A program made the position numbers and the translations under genes. A stretch of DNA of 64,000 nucleotides from Fagopyrum homotropicum (lineage: Eukaryota > Streptophyta > Magnoliopsida > Caryophyllales > Polygonaceae): the NCBI GenBank assembly GCA_033239125.1, contig BSWB01000002.1, positions 88,904,560 to 88,968,559 on the forward strand, read 5' to 3'. A model generated the notes under the pieces. The model had not been told where the DNA came from. It saw nothing but the letters and a program-made list of their open reading frames with translations, and ran no database searches. This document shows, piece after piece, positions 10,527 through 22,518 of the stretch; the first letter of the stretch is position 1, and each line of letters opens with the position of its first letter.

Positions 10527-11724
10527 ATGTCTAGGTCTAATAGTCCAAGCAAGTCCCAAAGCAGTGAGCCAATGCACCCGGAGACATTTGCTATGTTGAA
10601 GCAAATAATGGATTCGGTGGCAAGATTGACCGACCGGATTGGCACATTGGAGTCTCGGCCAACACCCATAGCCACGCCACAGCCGAGGTCCACTTTCAAG
10701 CTAGGAGGCACGTCTAGAGATGTCCCTAGAGAAACAGCCCATGAATCACCTCAAAGAACTCCTCAAGGGCAAGGTATGAGACATGCTAACCCTCTTCCTA
10801 GAACACCTAATGTGCACGGTTTTGTGGATCATTTTCAGGAGTCACAAGAGGATGTTAAGGAAGAAGGCATGTGGAGAGAGTTCCCTAGGCGTCACCCACA
10901 GCCAAGGAGAGGACGAGAATATGAGCCATTTAGGCCTTATCAAGAGCTAGATGGAATAGGGAAAGCGAAGGTCAAGATTCCTAGTTTTGAAGGCAAGTGT
11001 GACCCGGATGCTTACATGATTGGGAGACTAAATTGGAGCAAATTTGGTCATGCCATCACTTTGGAGAGCAAAGGAAGGTCCAGCTTGCATCATTGGAGTT
11101 CCAAGGATATGCACTAGTATGGTGGGATCATCTTGTCAAGGAAAGGAGAAGAACCTTGGATCCAGCAATCACTACATGGGAACAAATGAAGGCCTTGATG
11201 AGAGCTCGTTTTGTACCTCAAATTATGCTAGGGAGCTGAGGCAAAGGTTGGAGAACCTTAGACAAGGAGCCATGAGTGCCAAAGAGGTCTAACCTCTATG
11301 CAAATGGCAATGGTGAAAGCTAATGTGGTTGAAGATGAGGAGTCTACAATGGCTAGGTATCTACGCATTTTAAACTCATCTTTGGCTAATGAAATTGATT
11401 TGTATCCTTATAGTACCATGGTGGAGCAGCTGCATTTGGCAATCTAAGTAGAGAAGAAGACAAAAGCTAGGAACCAAGGTGCCAAGACAAGCTTTGGAGC
11501 TACAAGCTCATGGAAAGTACAAAACAGCCGGCCCCAAGGATCCTACAGCCGTGAGCCTACATCCACCAAGGAGGACCGAAAAGCATCAACCATGGACCAA
11601 GGAGCACAAAGAAGGAGCTCAAGGCCTCATTCATCCTCTAGACCCTTGAATGAGCCTTCAAGTGGTCCTCAAGGGAGTACCTCTAACTCTACGCTTCGTT
11701 CTAGAGATATTGTGTGTTTTAAAT
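10527..11724 (+). pseudogene. A1 gag, broken, zinc knuckle deleted
   Basis: It starts MSRSNSPSKSQSSEP, the start conserved in A2 and A3. A leucine/arginine region (ARLTDRIGTLESRP) suggests a short coiled coil, and a capsid-type region follows (GKCDPDAYM, VWWDHLVKERRRTLDP, RARFVP). A one-base loss near 11020 shifts the frame, with further breaks near 11220 and 11290 and a stop near 11448. At the C-terminus a 59-bp deletion between two TTTTAAAT repeats removes the CCHC zinc knuckle that A3 still has. The product could not package RNA normally. Confidence 0.85.
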
Positions 11725-11773
11725 CAATTTGGACAATATGAGAGTGAGGATGAGCATGAAAATGATGATAACA

Positions 11774-11930
11774 ACCCGAAACCCGAACCCGAACCCGAAA
11801 CCCGAACCCGAAACCCGAAACCCGAAAACCCGAACCCGAAAACCGAACCCGAAAACCGAACCCGAAAACCCGAAACCCGAAACCCGAAACCCGAAAACCC
11901 GAACCCGAACCCGAAACCCGAAATCTGAAA
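11774..11930 (+). repeat. CCCGAA/CCCGAAA array in A1
   Basis: About 157 bp made of CCCGAA, CCCGAAA and CCCGAAAA units with few departures. It replaces about 35 bp of the acidic linker found in A3 after GATGATAAC. It has no stop in any of the frames examined, so it produces long low-complexity open frames on both strands that are not genes. The A2 array starts and ends at the same points but differs inside. Confidence 0.9.
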
Positions 11931-11939
11931 CAGTGATGA

Positions 11940-14900
11940 GGGCATTGAATATGAGCATGGAGAATCATTAATAGCTAGAAGAACTTTGCATGCTAAGCTA
12001 GCTCCGTGTGAGGATAATCAAAGAGAGAACCTTTTTCATACTAGATACCTAATTAAAGGGAAGGTGCGTAATATGATCATAGATGGAAGTAGTTGATGCA
12101 ATATAACTAGCACTGATTTGATTAATAAGTTGCAAATTACCACAATTTATCACCCTAGGCCTTACAAATTGCATTGGATGAATGATTGTGGAGAATTAAA
12201 AGTAAATAGGCAAGCTAGAGTTACTATCACTTTAGGTAGCTATGAGGACACCATCACTTGTGATGTAGTTCCCATGCAAGCTTGTCATATTCTTTTGGGA
12301 CGTCCATGGCAATTTGATAGGAGAGTTAAGCATGATAGTTTTACTAATAGGCATACCTTTGAATTTAATGGCCAAACACTAACTCTTAAGCCTATGACAC
12401 CATTTCAGATTGTTGAATTTTATGAGAAGAAGAAGGAGTTGAGTGTGGAGCAAAATGAGGTGAAAAAGAGAGGGGATAGCTCACGGTCTAAAACAGAACC
12501 CACGGCCAAGATTAGTACCACCCTATTAGCCACACATTGTAGTGTCCTTCTAGCATCCAAGTAAGAGTACATCCTAGATTACACCCCTTTAGATGCCATT
12601 CTTGTGAGCTTGTGCAAGAGCTTTGTGACTTTGAGTGATGAAGCCAAGGCCACCCTACCTAAGCCCATCCTAGTTATCCTAGATGAGTTTAGTGATGTGT
12701 TTCCTGACGAGATTCTGGCTGGCCTTCCACCTTTTAGAGGTATTGAGCACCAAATAGATCTTATTCCCGGTGCTACACTCCCAAACCGTCCAGCCTATAG
12801 GATGAACCCTAAGGAGAGCCAAGAGATCCAAAACCAAGTCCAAGAACTCCTAGATAAGGGTTATGTAAGGGAGAGCTTGACTCCTAGTGCCGTTCTCGTC
12901 CTCTTAGTGCCTAAGAAGGACAATACATGGAGGATGTGTGTTGATTGTAGAGCCATCAACAACATAACCATTAAGTACGACCATCCTATCCCACATTTAG
13001 ATGACATGTTAGATGAGTTGAATGGAGCCACATTGTTCTCTAAGATAGATCTTAGGAGTGATTATCACCAAATCAGAATGAGGGAGGGAGATGAGTGGAA
13101 AACGGCATTCAAGACCAAGTTTGGTCTTTATGAGTGGCTAGTGATGCCATTTGGTTTAACCAATGCTCCTAGCACATTTATGAGATTGATGAATCACGTG
13201 TTGAGACACTATATTGGTAGGTTTGTTGTGGTTTACTTTGATGACATCCTCATCTATAGTAAGTCACTTGAAGAGCATGAGGAACATTTGAGGGAAGTAC
13301 TTGCAACTCTTAGAATTGAATATTTGTATGCTAATTTGAAGAAATGTGAGTTTAGTACTAATCAAGTTGTTTTTCTTGGTTTTGTAGTGAGCACAAGAGG
13401 TCTAGAGGTGGATGGAGAGAAGATCAAGGAAATCCAGGAATGGCCTACTCCCGTAACCGTCGGTCAAGTGAGGAGTTTCCACGGCCTAGCAACCTTCTAA
13501 TGACGTTTTGTGCGAGATTTCAGCACCATAGCAGCCCCACTCACGTCCTTGACAAAGAAGAAGGTGTCATTTGTGTGGGGAGATGCTCAAGAGAAGGCAT
13601 TTAAGGAGTTGAAGTGGCGGCTGTCCCATGCACCTCTCCTAGCTCTTCCGGTCTTCACCAAACCTTTTGAGGTCGAGTGTGATGCTTCGGGTATTGGCAT
13701 TGGAGGAGTACTCATGCAAGAGGGTAAGCCACTAGCCTTCTTTAGTGAGAAATTAAAGGGAGCATGTTTAAACTACTCGACCTATGATAAAGAACTTTAT
13801 GCATTGTTTAGAATATTAAAAACATGGTAACATATTATTTATGGCCTAGTGAGTTTGTCCTACATACCGATCATGAGTCCTTAAGACATTTTAGGAGTCA
13901 AGATAAGTTAGATAGGAGACATGGTAGATGGATGGAGTTTATAGAAACTTTTCCTTATATCATGAAGTATAAAAAGGGCAAGGATAATGTTGTAGCGGAT
14001 GCTCTCTCTAGGAGACATTCTTTAATCACAACTATGGAATCTAAGGTCTTAGGTTTCTATTATATTAAGGATTTACAGATGATTCTGATTTTGGAGACAT
14101 ATTTAAGCAATGTCCATCTAGAGGAGCCTTTGATAAGTATTACTTGTTTGAGGGTTTTCTATTTAGAGTTGATAAAGTGTGCATTCCTAAGTGTTCCCTT
14201 AGGTTATTACTTGTTGAGGAAGCCCATATGGGAGGCTTAATGGGGCATTTTGGGAGAGATAAGACTTATCATATGCTGCATTCACATTTTTATTGGCCTC
14301 ATATGCTTAGAGATCTAGAGAACTTGCTTAAGAGATGTCTTGTATGTTTAAAGGCTAAGGCTATATTGAAACGTCATGGATTGTATACCCCCTTACCCAC
14401 GCCTAAGTCACCTTGGGAGGATATTAGTATGGACTTCGTTGTTGGGTTACCTAGGACTAAGAAGGGGAGAGATTCGATTTTTGTGGTAGTAGATCGATTT
14501 TCTAAAATGGCCCATTTTATTGCTTGCCATAAGACTGATGATGCTTATAATGTAGCTAACTTGTTCTTAAGGGAAATTGTTAGATTACATGGAGTACCTA
14601 GGACTATAGTGAGTGATAGGGATGTTAAGTTTCTTAGTTTCTTTTGGAAAACTCTTTGAGGTAAATTAGGGACGAAGTTGTTGTTTTTGACTTCTAGTCA
14701 TCCTCAAACGGGTGGTCAAACCGAAGTAACTAATAGGACGTTAACAACCATTTTGAGGGCTGTTTTAAAAGATAATTTGAAAGCTTGGGAAGATGTCTTG
14801 CCTCATGTTGAATTTGCATATAATCGTACATTACATTCTTCTACTAATCTAACTCCTTTTGAGTGTGTCTATGGGTTGAATCCTTTGACCCCTTTTGATC

Positions 14901-15589
14901 TTATACCGTTGCCCATAGCGGAGCGAGTAGATTTTAATGCAGAAAAACAGGTGGAGATCATCAAGGAACTACATGAAAGGACACGCAAAAGGCTAGAGGA
15001 GAAGGGGAGGCAAGTGGCGGCCAAGGCTAATAGGAACCGTAAGCAAGTGTTGTTCGAACCGGGAGACCTCGTGTGGCTGCATTTAAGGAAGGATAGGTTC
15101 CCGGAAAGGCGCAAGTCCAAGCTATCACCTAGGGGAGATGGACCATTCAAAGTACTACGTAAGGTTGGCAACAATGCTTATGTACTAGAGCTTCCGGAGG
15201 ACTATGGAGCGAGCCCTACTTTCAACGTAGGAGATCTAAGTCCCTTTGAGTCAAGTGATGCGGATGGTGATGATTCGAGGACGAATCCTTCCCAAGAAGG
15301 GGAGTATGATGAGGGACCATCACCAACAGCCCCTACTAGTCCTACAATGCAAGGGTCAATCACTAGATCAAGGGTAAGAGCAATTCAAGAGGAGCTGTCC
15401 AACTTGTTGGTATCCTTAGCTCCTAAGGAGACCATTGACGATCCATTGCTGACTGAGGCTTCATTAGTCACGTTAATGACGATTCCCGATGACTTGGACG
15501 TGGAAGGGAGAGAATGCACACGTGATTTGGAGCCATGCAAAAGCAAAGAAGAGACACTTGTTCCGGAATTGCAAGAAATGGAAGATTGA
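11940..15589 (+). pseudogene. A1 pol, broken
   Basis: The order is retropepsin (DGSS, then a stop where A2 has Cys), RT with VDCRAINNITIKYDHP, FGLTNAPSTF and intact YFDD, RNase H with VECDASGIGIGGVLM, and integrase with HFYWPHM, SMDFVVGLPRTKKGRDS, VSDRD and QTGGQTEVTNR. Most relatives have Asp where this QTGG has its first Gly; A2 shares the Gly. Two consecutive stops follow HGLATF (13498-13503), also shared with A2. Other breaks lie near 12560, 13828, 14080 and 14657. The C-terminus has GPFKVLRKV and FNVGDLSPF, then runs 283 bp into the 3' LTR (motif GSITRSRVRAIQEE) to a stop. Confidence 0.85.
15292..15306 (+). promoter_or_regulatory. polypurine tract of A1
   Basis: AAGAAGGGGAG lies directly before the LTR start and lies inside the pol frame. 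Such a tract primes plus-strand DNA synthesis. The same tract precedes the other A LTRs. Confidence 0.75.
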
Positions 15590-16263
15590 GGCTTTTGGAG
15601 CTTCTTTTGTATTTTATATCATCTTTTGGTATAAAATGAAAGACTTTTTATAACCTTTAGGTTCAAAATATTTTAAGGGTTATTTTTATTTGTTTTATTT
15701 GTTTTATTTGTTTTATTGTCTTTTTGACAAGTGTTTTTCCTTTTTTTAGATAGGAGGCTTTCTAGGCATATAAAAAGCCTCCCTTAGCTTCTCTACAGAT
15801 TAGATAGATTTTAGCAAAACTTGGTAAACCGTCTCGTTGAGAGCTATTGTTCCTATTCAGAAAATTCAATCAATAAAGTGAGCCATTGATTGAATTGTTG
15901 TGAATCCTTGCTAGATTGTTTTTGTGTGTGTTAATCTCTTTAGAGATTGGTGCTACTAGTCAATAATAGTCCCTCCTTGTGCTTGTCTCCATTGAAGGCT
16001 TGTGTAAGGTTATAGAAGAAAGGGTTGAAGGCATCATCTTGCTTGGGATTTGATCAATCTGATCAAGGTTCTTGTAAGGGAGTCGTTTGGTTCTTTTGGA
16101 TCTACTTCTACCAAACTTTCCACGTTCCATTTCATTCTCTTCAACGTCATTTCTGGTTCTAAACAATCTGATTTTGCGTGCCATTTGTCAAGGAAAATGT
16201 CCATTGTTGATCTTCAAGGATTCCCAATCTAGATCTAGTCATTTGCGGCCCCAACCCGCATCA
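15307..16263 (+). repeat. complete A LTR shared by A1 and A2
   Basis: It runs from TGATGAGGGACC to CCCGCATCA, 957 bp. The start follows the purine tract AAGAAGGGGAG and matches the TGATG starts of the B and C LTRs. The first 283 bp encode the end of A1 pol. A TATA element lies about 460 bp in. Confidence 0.85.
15753..15782 (+). promoter_or_regulatory. TATA box inside an inverted repeat, A LTR
   Basis: Arms GGAGGCTTT and AAAGCCTCC pair perfectly around a 12-base centre; TATAAAA spans the centre and the second arm. Confidence 0.6.
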
Positions 16264-16266
16264 AAG

Positions 16267-16278
16267 TGGTATCAGAGC
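16267..16278 (+). promoter_or_regulatory. primer-binding site of A2 (initiator tRNA-Met)
   Basis: TGGTATCAGAGC, three bases after the LTR end, as in A1. Confidence 0.9.
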
Positions 16279-17447
16279 TAGTTGATTGCGAGTCCGGAAT
16301 CAGCCATCACCATTGACGGTTTGAGTATCTTCTTTGAGTCTTTTCTTTGTTTGAGTCATTTGCTTCATCTTAAGAGTCTATTTGAGTCTAATTTGCTTTG
16401 TTTCTTGTGTTTATTGGAGAAGAGAGAAAGCCAAGCCAAAACAGCCATTTTCCAGCCATTCTACATCACCTTCATCAGCCATTGTTCATCCAAAACGTCC
16501 AGCTGCATCCTCTTTGCAAATAACCGTTCAAAAAAAAAAAAGAAAGGGGACCACTCTCCAAAACAAATCAGTCGTTGCAAGTAGGAGAGAGAGGCCACAA
16601 AAGCTCCTTATTTGTAGCAACAACAAGAGACTACTTCTAGTTAGTTATCTCTTATTTCTTTTCAATTTTTAATTTCATTCCTCTCTCCTATTTTCTTCCA
16701 CAAAACGTCAGCCAAGGAACACAAAAGAAAAACAAAGAAAAAGAAATATTTTCTCATATATTTTCATCATCCTACATATCATACATTTCATATCATATTC
16801 TATACTAACCTAAGTTGTGTAGAAGCTAGAAAAACAAGTGTTTTTGCAATCTGATTGTGAAAGGATCATTGAGACTACAAACAAGAGTTACCTACCTTAT
16901 TTCTTATCCATCACCATTACCCAAAAGCCAACTTTAAACACCACAGCCGGTCATATCTCTCTCCATTGCATAAGGACAAGGTAAGTGAAGCTCTCTTCTT
17001 AGTCTCTTGTGTGTCTATCTTCCTTGTTTTACTCTAATTCTATCATATCTTGAGTTTACCATCCATTCGAGTCCATATTAGCCTTTTGCATCTATCTTTG
17101 AGTCTTGTGTCTTTTTTTTTGAGTATTTTATGTGATTTAGCTAGTTAACATTGCTTGCAAGCCATACTAGTTGAGTCTTGAGTCTTATTTCAGCTTCTTA
17201 GTGTCTATTTTGACGTTTTCTGTTGTGAACCTTCAAGCAGCCGTGTATCACCCTTTTTCAAGTCAAGGAGTGTGCTAGTTGAGCTAAGGCATTGATCTTA
17301 GAAGGAGTTTTAATCCATCCAAGTCAATTGCATCAAATAGCTTGTGATCAACACAACTTGAGTGTGAGAGTGAGAGTAAACACTTGTGAGAATTTTCTGT
17401 TTTATCTAATTCAATTAGTTTGCTTGTTTTGCGTGTTTTTTTTGATC
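16279..17447 (+). other. A2 untranslated leader
   Basis: Nearly identical to the A1 leader over its whole length; no supported gene. The candidate intron interval is kept, but its branch-like CTAAC is changed to CTATT. Confidence 0.8.
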
Positions 17448-18648
17448 ATGTCTAGGTCTAATAGTCCAAGCAAGTCCCAAAGCAGCGAGCCAATGCACCC
17501 GGAGACATTTGCTGTGTTGAAGCAAATAATGGATTCGGTGGCAAGATTGACCGACCGGATTGGCACGTTGGAGTCTCGGCCAACACCCATAGCCACGCCA
17601 CAGCCGAGGTCCACTTTCGAGCTAGGAGGCACGTCTAGAGATGCCCCTAGAGAAACAGCCCATGAATCACCTCAAAGAACTCCTCAAGGTCAAGGTATGA
17701 AACATGCTAACCCTCTTCCTAGAACACCTAATGTGCAAGGTTTTGTGGATGATTTTCAGGAGCCACAAGAGGATGTTGAGGAAGAAGGCATGTGGAGAGA
17801 GTTCCCTAGGCGTCACCCATAGCCAAGGAGAGGACGAGAATATGAGCCATTTAGGCCTTATCAAGAGCTAGATGGAATAGGGAAAGCGAAGGTCAAGATT
17901 CCTAGTTTTGAAGACAAGTGTGACCCGGATGCTTACATGGATTGGGAGACTAAATTGGAGCAAATTTGGTCATGCCATCACTTTGGAGAGCAAAGGAAGG
18001 TCCAGCTTGCATCATTGGAGTTCCAAGGATATGCACTAGTATGGTGGGATCATCTTGTCAAGGAAAGGAGAAGAACCTTGGCTCCAGCCATCACTACATG
18101 GGAACAAATGAAGGCCTTGATGAGAGCTCGTTTTGTACCTCAACATTATGCTAGGGAGCTGAGGCAAAGGTTGGAGAACCTTAGACAAGGAGCCATGAGT
18201 GCCGAAGAGGTCTACACCTCTATGCAAATGGTAATGGTGAAAGCTAATGTGGTTGAAGATGAGGAGTCTACAATGGCTAGGTATCTACGCATTTTAAGCT
18301 CATCTTTGGCTAATGAAATTGATTTGTATCCTTATAGTACCATGGTAGAGCTGCTGCATTTGGCAATCAAAGTAGAGAAGAAGACAAAGGCTAGGAACCA
18401 AGGTGCCAAGACAAGCTTTGGAGCTACAAGCTCATGGTAAGCACAAACCAGCCGGCCCCAAGGATCCTACAGCCATGAGCCTACATCCACCAAGGAGGAC
18501 CGAAAAGCATCAACCATGGACCAAGGAGCACAAAGAAGGAGCTCAAGGCCTCATTCATCCTCTAGACCCTTGAATGAGCCTTCAAGTGGTCCTCAAGGGA
18601 GTACCTCTAACTCTACTCTTCGTTCTAGAGATATTGTGTGTTTTAAAT
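17448..18648 (+). pseudogene. A2 gag, broken, zinc knuckle deleted
   Basis: Same start and domain order as A1. It is less damaged: the frame is open to a stop at about 17820 (CAG to TAG in RRHPQPR), then open through the capsid-type region (WWDHLVKERRRTLAP, RARFVPQHYARE, RQRLENLRQGAMSAEE) to a stop at about 18438. The C-terminal zinc knuckle is lost by the same 59-bp deletion between TTTTAAAT repeats as in A1. Because the deletion is identical, it predates the split of A1 and A2. Confidence 0.85.
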
Positions 18649-18698
18649 CAATTTGGACAATATGAGAGTGAGGATGAGCATGAAAATGATGATAACAA

Positions 18699-18861
18699 CC
18701 CGAAACCCGAACCCGAACCCGAAACCCGAAACCTGAAACCCGAACCAGAACCCCAACCCCAACCCGAACCCGAAACCCGAAAACCCGAAACCCGAAAACC
18801 CAAAACCCGAAACCCGAAAACCCGAACCCGAAACCCGAAACCCGAAATCCGAAATCCGAAA
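18699..18861 (+). repeat. CCCGAA/CCCGAAA array in A2
   Basis: About 163 bp at exactly the place of the A1 array, with a different internal order of units and more impure units (CCCCAA, CCTGAA). Confidence 0.9.
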
Positions 18862-18869
18862 CAGTGATG

Positions 18870-21800
18870 AGGGCATTGAATATGAGCATGGAGAATCATT
18901 ATTAGCTAGAAGAACTTTGTATGCTAAGCTAGCTCCGTGTGAGGATAATCAAAGAGAGAACCTTTTTCATACTAGATGCCTAATTAAAGGGAAGGTGCTT
19001 AATATGATCATAGATGGAAGTAGTTGTTGCAATATAGCTAGCACTGATTTGATTAATAAGTTGCAAATTACCACAATTTATCACCCTAGGCCTTAAAAAT
19101 TGCATTGGATGAATGATTGTGGAGAATTAAAACTAAATAGGCAAGCTAGAGTTACTATCACTTTAGGTAGCTATGAGGACACCATTACTTGTGATGTAGT
19201 TCCCATGCAAGCTTGTCATATTCTTTTGGGACGTCCATGGCAATTTGATAGGAGAGTTAAGCATGATGGTTTTACTAATAGGCATACCTTTGAATTTAAT
19301 GGTCAAACACTAACTCTTAAGCCTATGACACCATTGCATATTGCTGAATTTTATGAGAAGAAGGAGTTGAGTGTGGAGCAAATTGAGGTGAAAAAGAGAG
19401 GGGATAGCTCACGGTCTAAAACAAAACCCACGGCCAAGATTAGTACCACCCTATTAGCCACACCTTGTAGTGTCCTTCTAGCATCCAAGGAGGAGTACAT
19501 CCTAGATTACACCCCTTTAGATGCCATTCTTGTGAGCTTGTGCAAGAGCTTTGTGACTTTGAATGATGAAGCCAAGGCCACCCTACCTAAGCCCATCCTA
19601 GCTATCCTAGATGAGTTTAGTGATGTGTTTCCTGACGAGATTCCGGCTGGCCTTCCACCTTTTAGAGGTACTGAGCACCAAATAGATCTTATTCCCGGTG
19701 CTACACTCCCAAACCGTCCAGCCTATAGGATGAACCCTAAGGAGAGCCAAGAGATCCAAAACCAAGTCCAAGAACTCCTAGATAAGGGTTATATAAGGGA
19801 GAGCTTGAGTCCTAGTGCAGTTCCCGTCCTCTTAGTGCCTAAGAAGGACAATACATGGAGGATGTGTGTTGATTGTAGAACCATCAACAACATCACCATT
19901 AAGTACGACCATCCTATCCCACATTTAGATGACATGTTATATGAGTTTAATGGAGCCACATTGTTCTCTAAGATAGATCTTAGGAGTGATTATCACCAAA
20001 TCAGAATGAGGGAGGGAGATGAGTGGAAAACGGCATTCAAGACCAAGTTTGGTCTTTATGAGTGGCTAGTGAAGCCATTTGGTTTAACCAATGCTCCTAG
20101 CACATTTATGAGATTGATGAATCACGTGTTGAGACACTACATTGGTAGGTTTGTTGTGGTTTACTTTGATCAAATCCTCATCTATAGTAAGTCACTTGAA
20201 GAGCATGAGGAACATTTGAGGGAAGTACTTGCAACTCTTAGAAATGAATATTTGTATGCTAATTTGAAGAAATGTGAGTTTAGTACTAATCAAGTTGTTT
20301 TTCATGGTTTTGTAGTGAGCACAAGAGGTCTAGAGGTGGATGGAGAGAAGATCAAGGAAATCCAGGAATGGCCTACTCCCGCAACCGTCGGTCAAGTGAG
20401 GAGTTTCCACGGCCTAGCAACCTTCTAATGACGTTTTGTGCGAGATTTCAGCACCATAGCAGCCCCACTCACGTCCTTGACAAAGAAGAAGGTGCCATTT
20501 GTGTGGGGAGATGCTCAAGAGAAGGCGTTTAAGGAGTTGAAGTGGCGGCTGTCCCATGCACCTCTCCTAGCTCTTCCGGACTTCACCAAACCTTTTGAGG
20601 TCGAGTGTGATGCTTCGGGTATTGGCATTGGAGGAGTACTCATGCAAGAGGGTAAGCCAGCCTTCTTTAGTGAGAAATTAAAGGGAGTATGTTTAAACTA
20701 CTCGACCTATGATAAAGAACTTTATGCACTGTTTAGAGTATTAAAAAATGGCAACATTTTTTTATGTGGCCTAGTGAGTTTGTCCTACATACCGATCATG
20801 AGTCCTTAAGACATTTTAGGAGTCAAGATAAGTTAGATAGGAGACATGGTAGATAGATGGAGTTTATAGAAACTTTTCCTTATATCATAAAGTATAAAAA
20901 GGGCAAGGATAATATTATAGCGGATGCTCTCTCTAGGAGACATTCTTTAATCACAACTATGGAATCTAAGGTCTTAGGTTTCTATTATATTAAGGATTTA
21001 TATGTTGATGATTCTGATTTTGGAGACATATTTAAGCAATGTGAATCTAGAGGAGCCTTTGATAAGTATTACTTGTTTGAGGGTTTTCTGTTTAGAGTTG
21101 ATAAAGTGTGCATTCCTAAGTGTTCCCTTAGGTTATTACTTGTTGAGGAAGCGCATATGGGAGGCTTAATGGGGCATTTTGGGAGAGATAAGACTTATCA
21201 TATGCTGCATTCACATTTTTATTGGCCTCATATGCTTAGAGATCTAGAGAACTTGCTTAAGAGATGTCTTGTATGTTTAAAGGCTAAGGCTATATTGAAA
21301 CCTCATGGATTGTATACCCCCTTACCCATGCCTAAGTCACCTTGGGAGGATATTAGTATGGACTTCGTTGTTGGGTTACCTAGGACTAAGAAGGGGAGAG
21401 ATTCGATTTTTGTGGTAGTAGATCGATTTTCTAAAATGGCCCATTTTATTGCTTGTCATAAGACTGATGATGCTTATAATGTAGCTAACTTGTTCTTTAG
21501 GGAAATTGTTAGATTACATGGAGTACCTAGGACTATAGTGAGTGATAGGGATGTTAAGTTTCTTAGTTTCTTTTGGAAAACTCTTTGGGGTAAATTAGGG
21601 ACGAAGTTGTTGTTTTCGACTTCTAGTCATCCTCAAACGGGTGGTCAAACCGAAGTAACTAATAGGACGTTAACAACCATTTTGAGGGCTGTTTTAAAAG
21701 ATAATTTGAAAGCTTGGGAAGATGTCTTGTCTCATGTTGAATTTGCATATAATCGTACATTACATTCTTCTACTAATCTAACTCCTTTTGAGTGTGTCTA

Positions 21801-22518
21801 TGGGTTGAATCCTTTGACCCCTTTTGATCTTATACCGTTGCCCATAGCGAAGCGAGTAGATTTTAATGCTGAAAAACAGGTGGAGATCATCAAGGAACTA
21901 TATGAAAGGACACGCAAAAGGCTAGAGGAGAAGGGGAGGCAAGTGGCGGCCAAGGCTAATAGGAACCGCAAGCAAGTGTTGTTCGAACCGGGAGACCTCG
22001 TGTGGCTGCATTTAAGGAAGGATAGGTTCCCGGAAAGGCGCAAGTCCAAGCTATCACCTAGGGGAGGCGGACCATTCAAAGTACTATGTAAGGTTGGCAA
22101 CAATGCTTATGTACTAGAGCGTCCGGAGGACTATGGAGTGAGCCTTACTTTCAACGTAGGAGATCTAAGTCCCTTTGAGTCAAGTGATGCGGATGGTGAT
22201 GATTCGAGGATGAATCCTTCCCAAGAAGGGGAGTATGATGAGAGACCATCACCAACAGCCCCTACTAGTCCTACAATGCAAGGGTCAATCACTAGATCAA
22301 GGGCAAGAGCAATTCAAGAGGAGGTGTCCAACTTGTTGGTATCCTTAGCTCCTAAGGAGACCATTAACGATCCATTGCTGACTGAGGCTTCCTTAGTCAC
22401 GTTAATGACGATTCCCGATGACTTGGACGTGGAAGGGAGACAATGCACACGTGATTTGGAGCCATGCAAAAGCAAAGAAGAGACACTTGTTCCGGAATTG
22501 CAAAAAATGGAAGATTGA
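18870..22518 (+). pseudogene. A2 pol, broken, RT active site altered
   Basis: It contains retropepsin (DGSSCCNIAST), RT (VDCRTINNITIKYDHP, then FGLTNAPSTF), RNase H (VECDASGIGIGGVLM) and a long open integrase from about 20857 to the stop, with HFYWPHM, SMDFVVGLPRTKKGRDS, VSDRD and QTGGQTEVTNR. The RT motif reads YFDQ instead of YFDD, so the second catalytic Asp is missing. The paired stops after HGLATF (20426-20431) and the QTGG change are shared with A1. Stops also occur near 19096 and 20854, and a small loss near 20740 shifts the frame. The tail extends 283 bp into the LTR. Confidence 0.85.

Noticed and set aside
11774..11930. Interstitial telomere
   Set aside because: Units are CCCGAA and CCCGAAA, not CCCTAAA, and lie within gag of a retrotransposon.
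11669..11971. Overlapping long open frames on both strands (Gly/Phe/Arg or Pro/Glu/Lys rich)
   Set aside because: They come from the CCCGAA-type array, which cannot form stops in these frames; low complexity and no conserved start.
18593..18899. Same type of open frames in A2
   Set aside because: Low-complexity consequence of the repeat array, not a gene.
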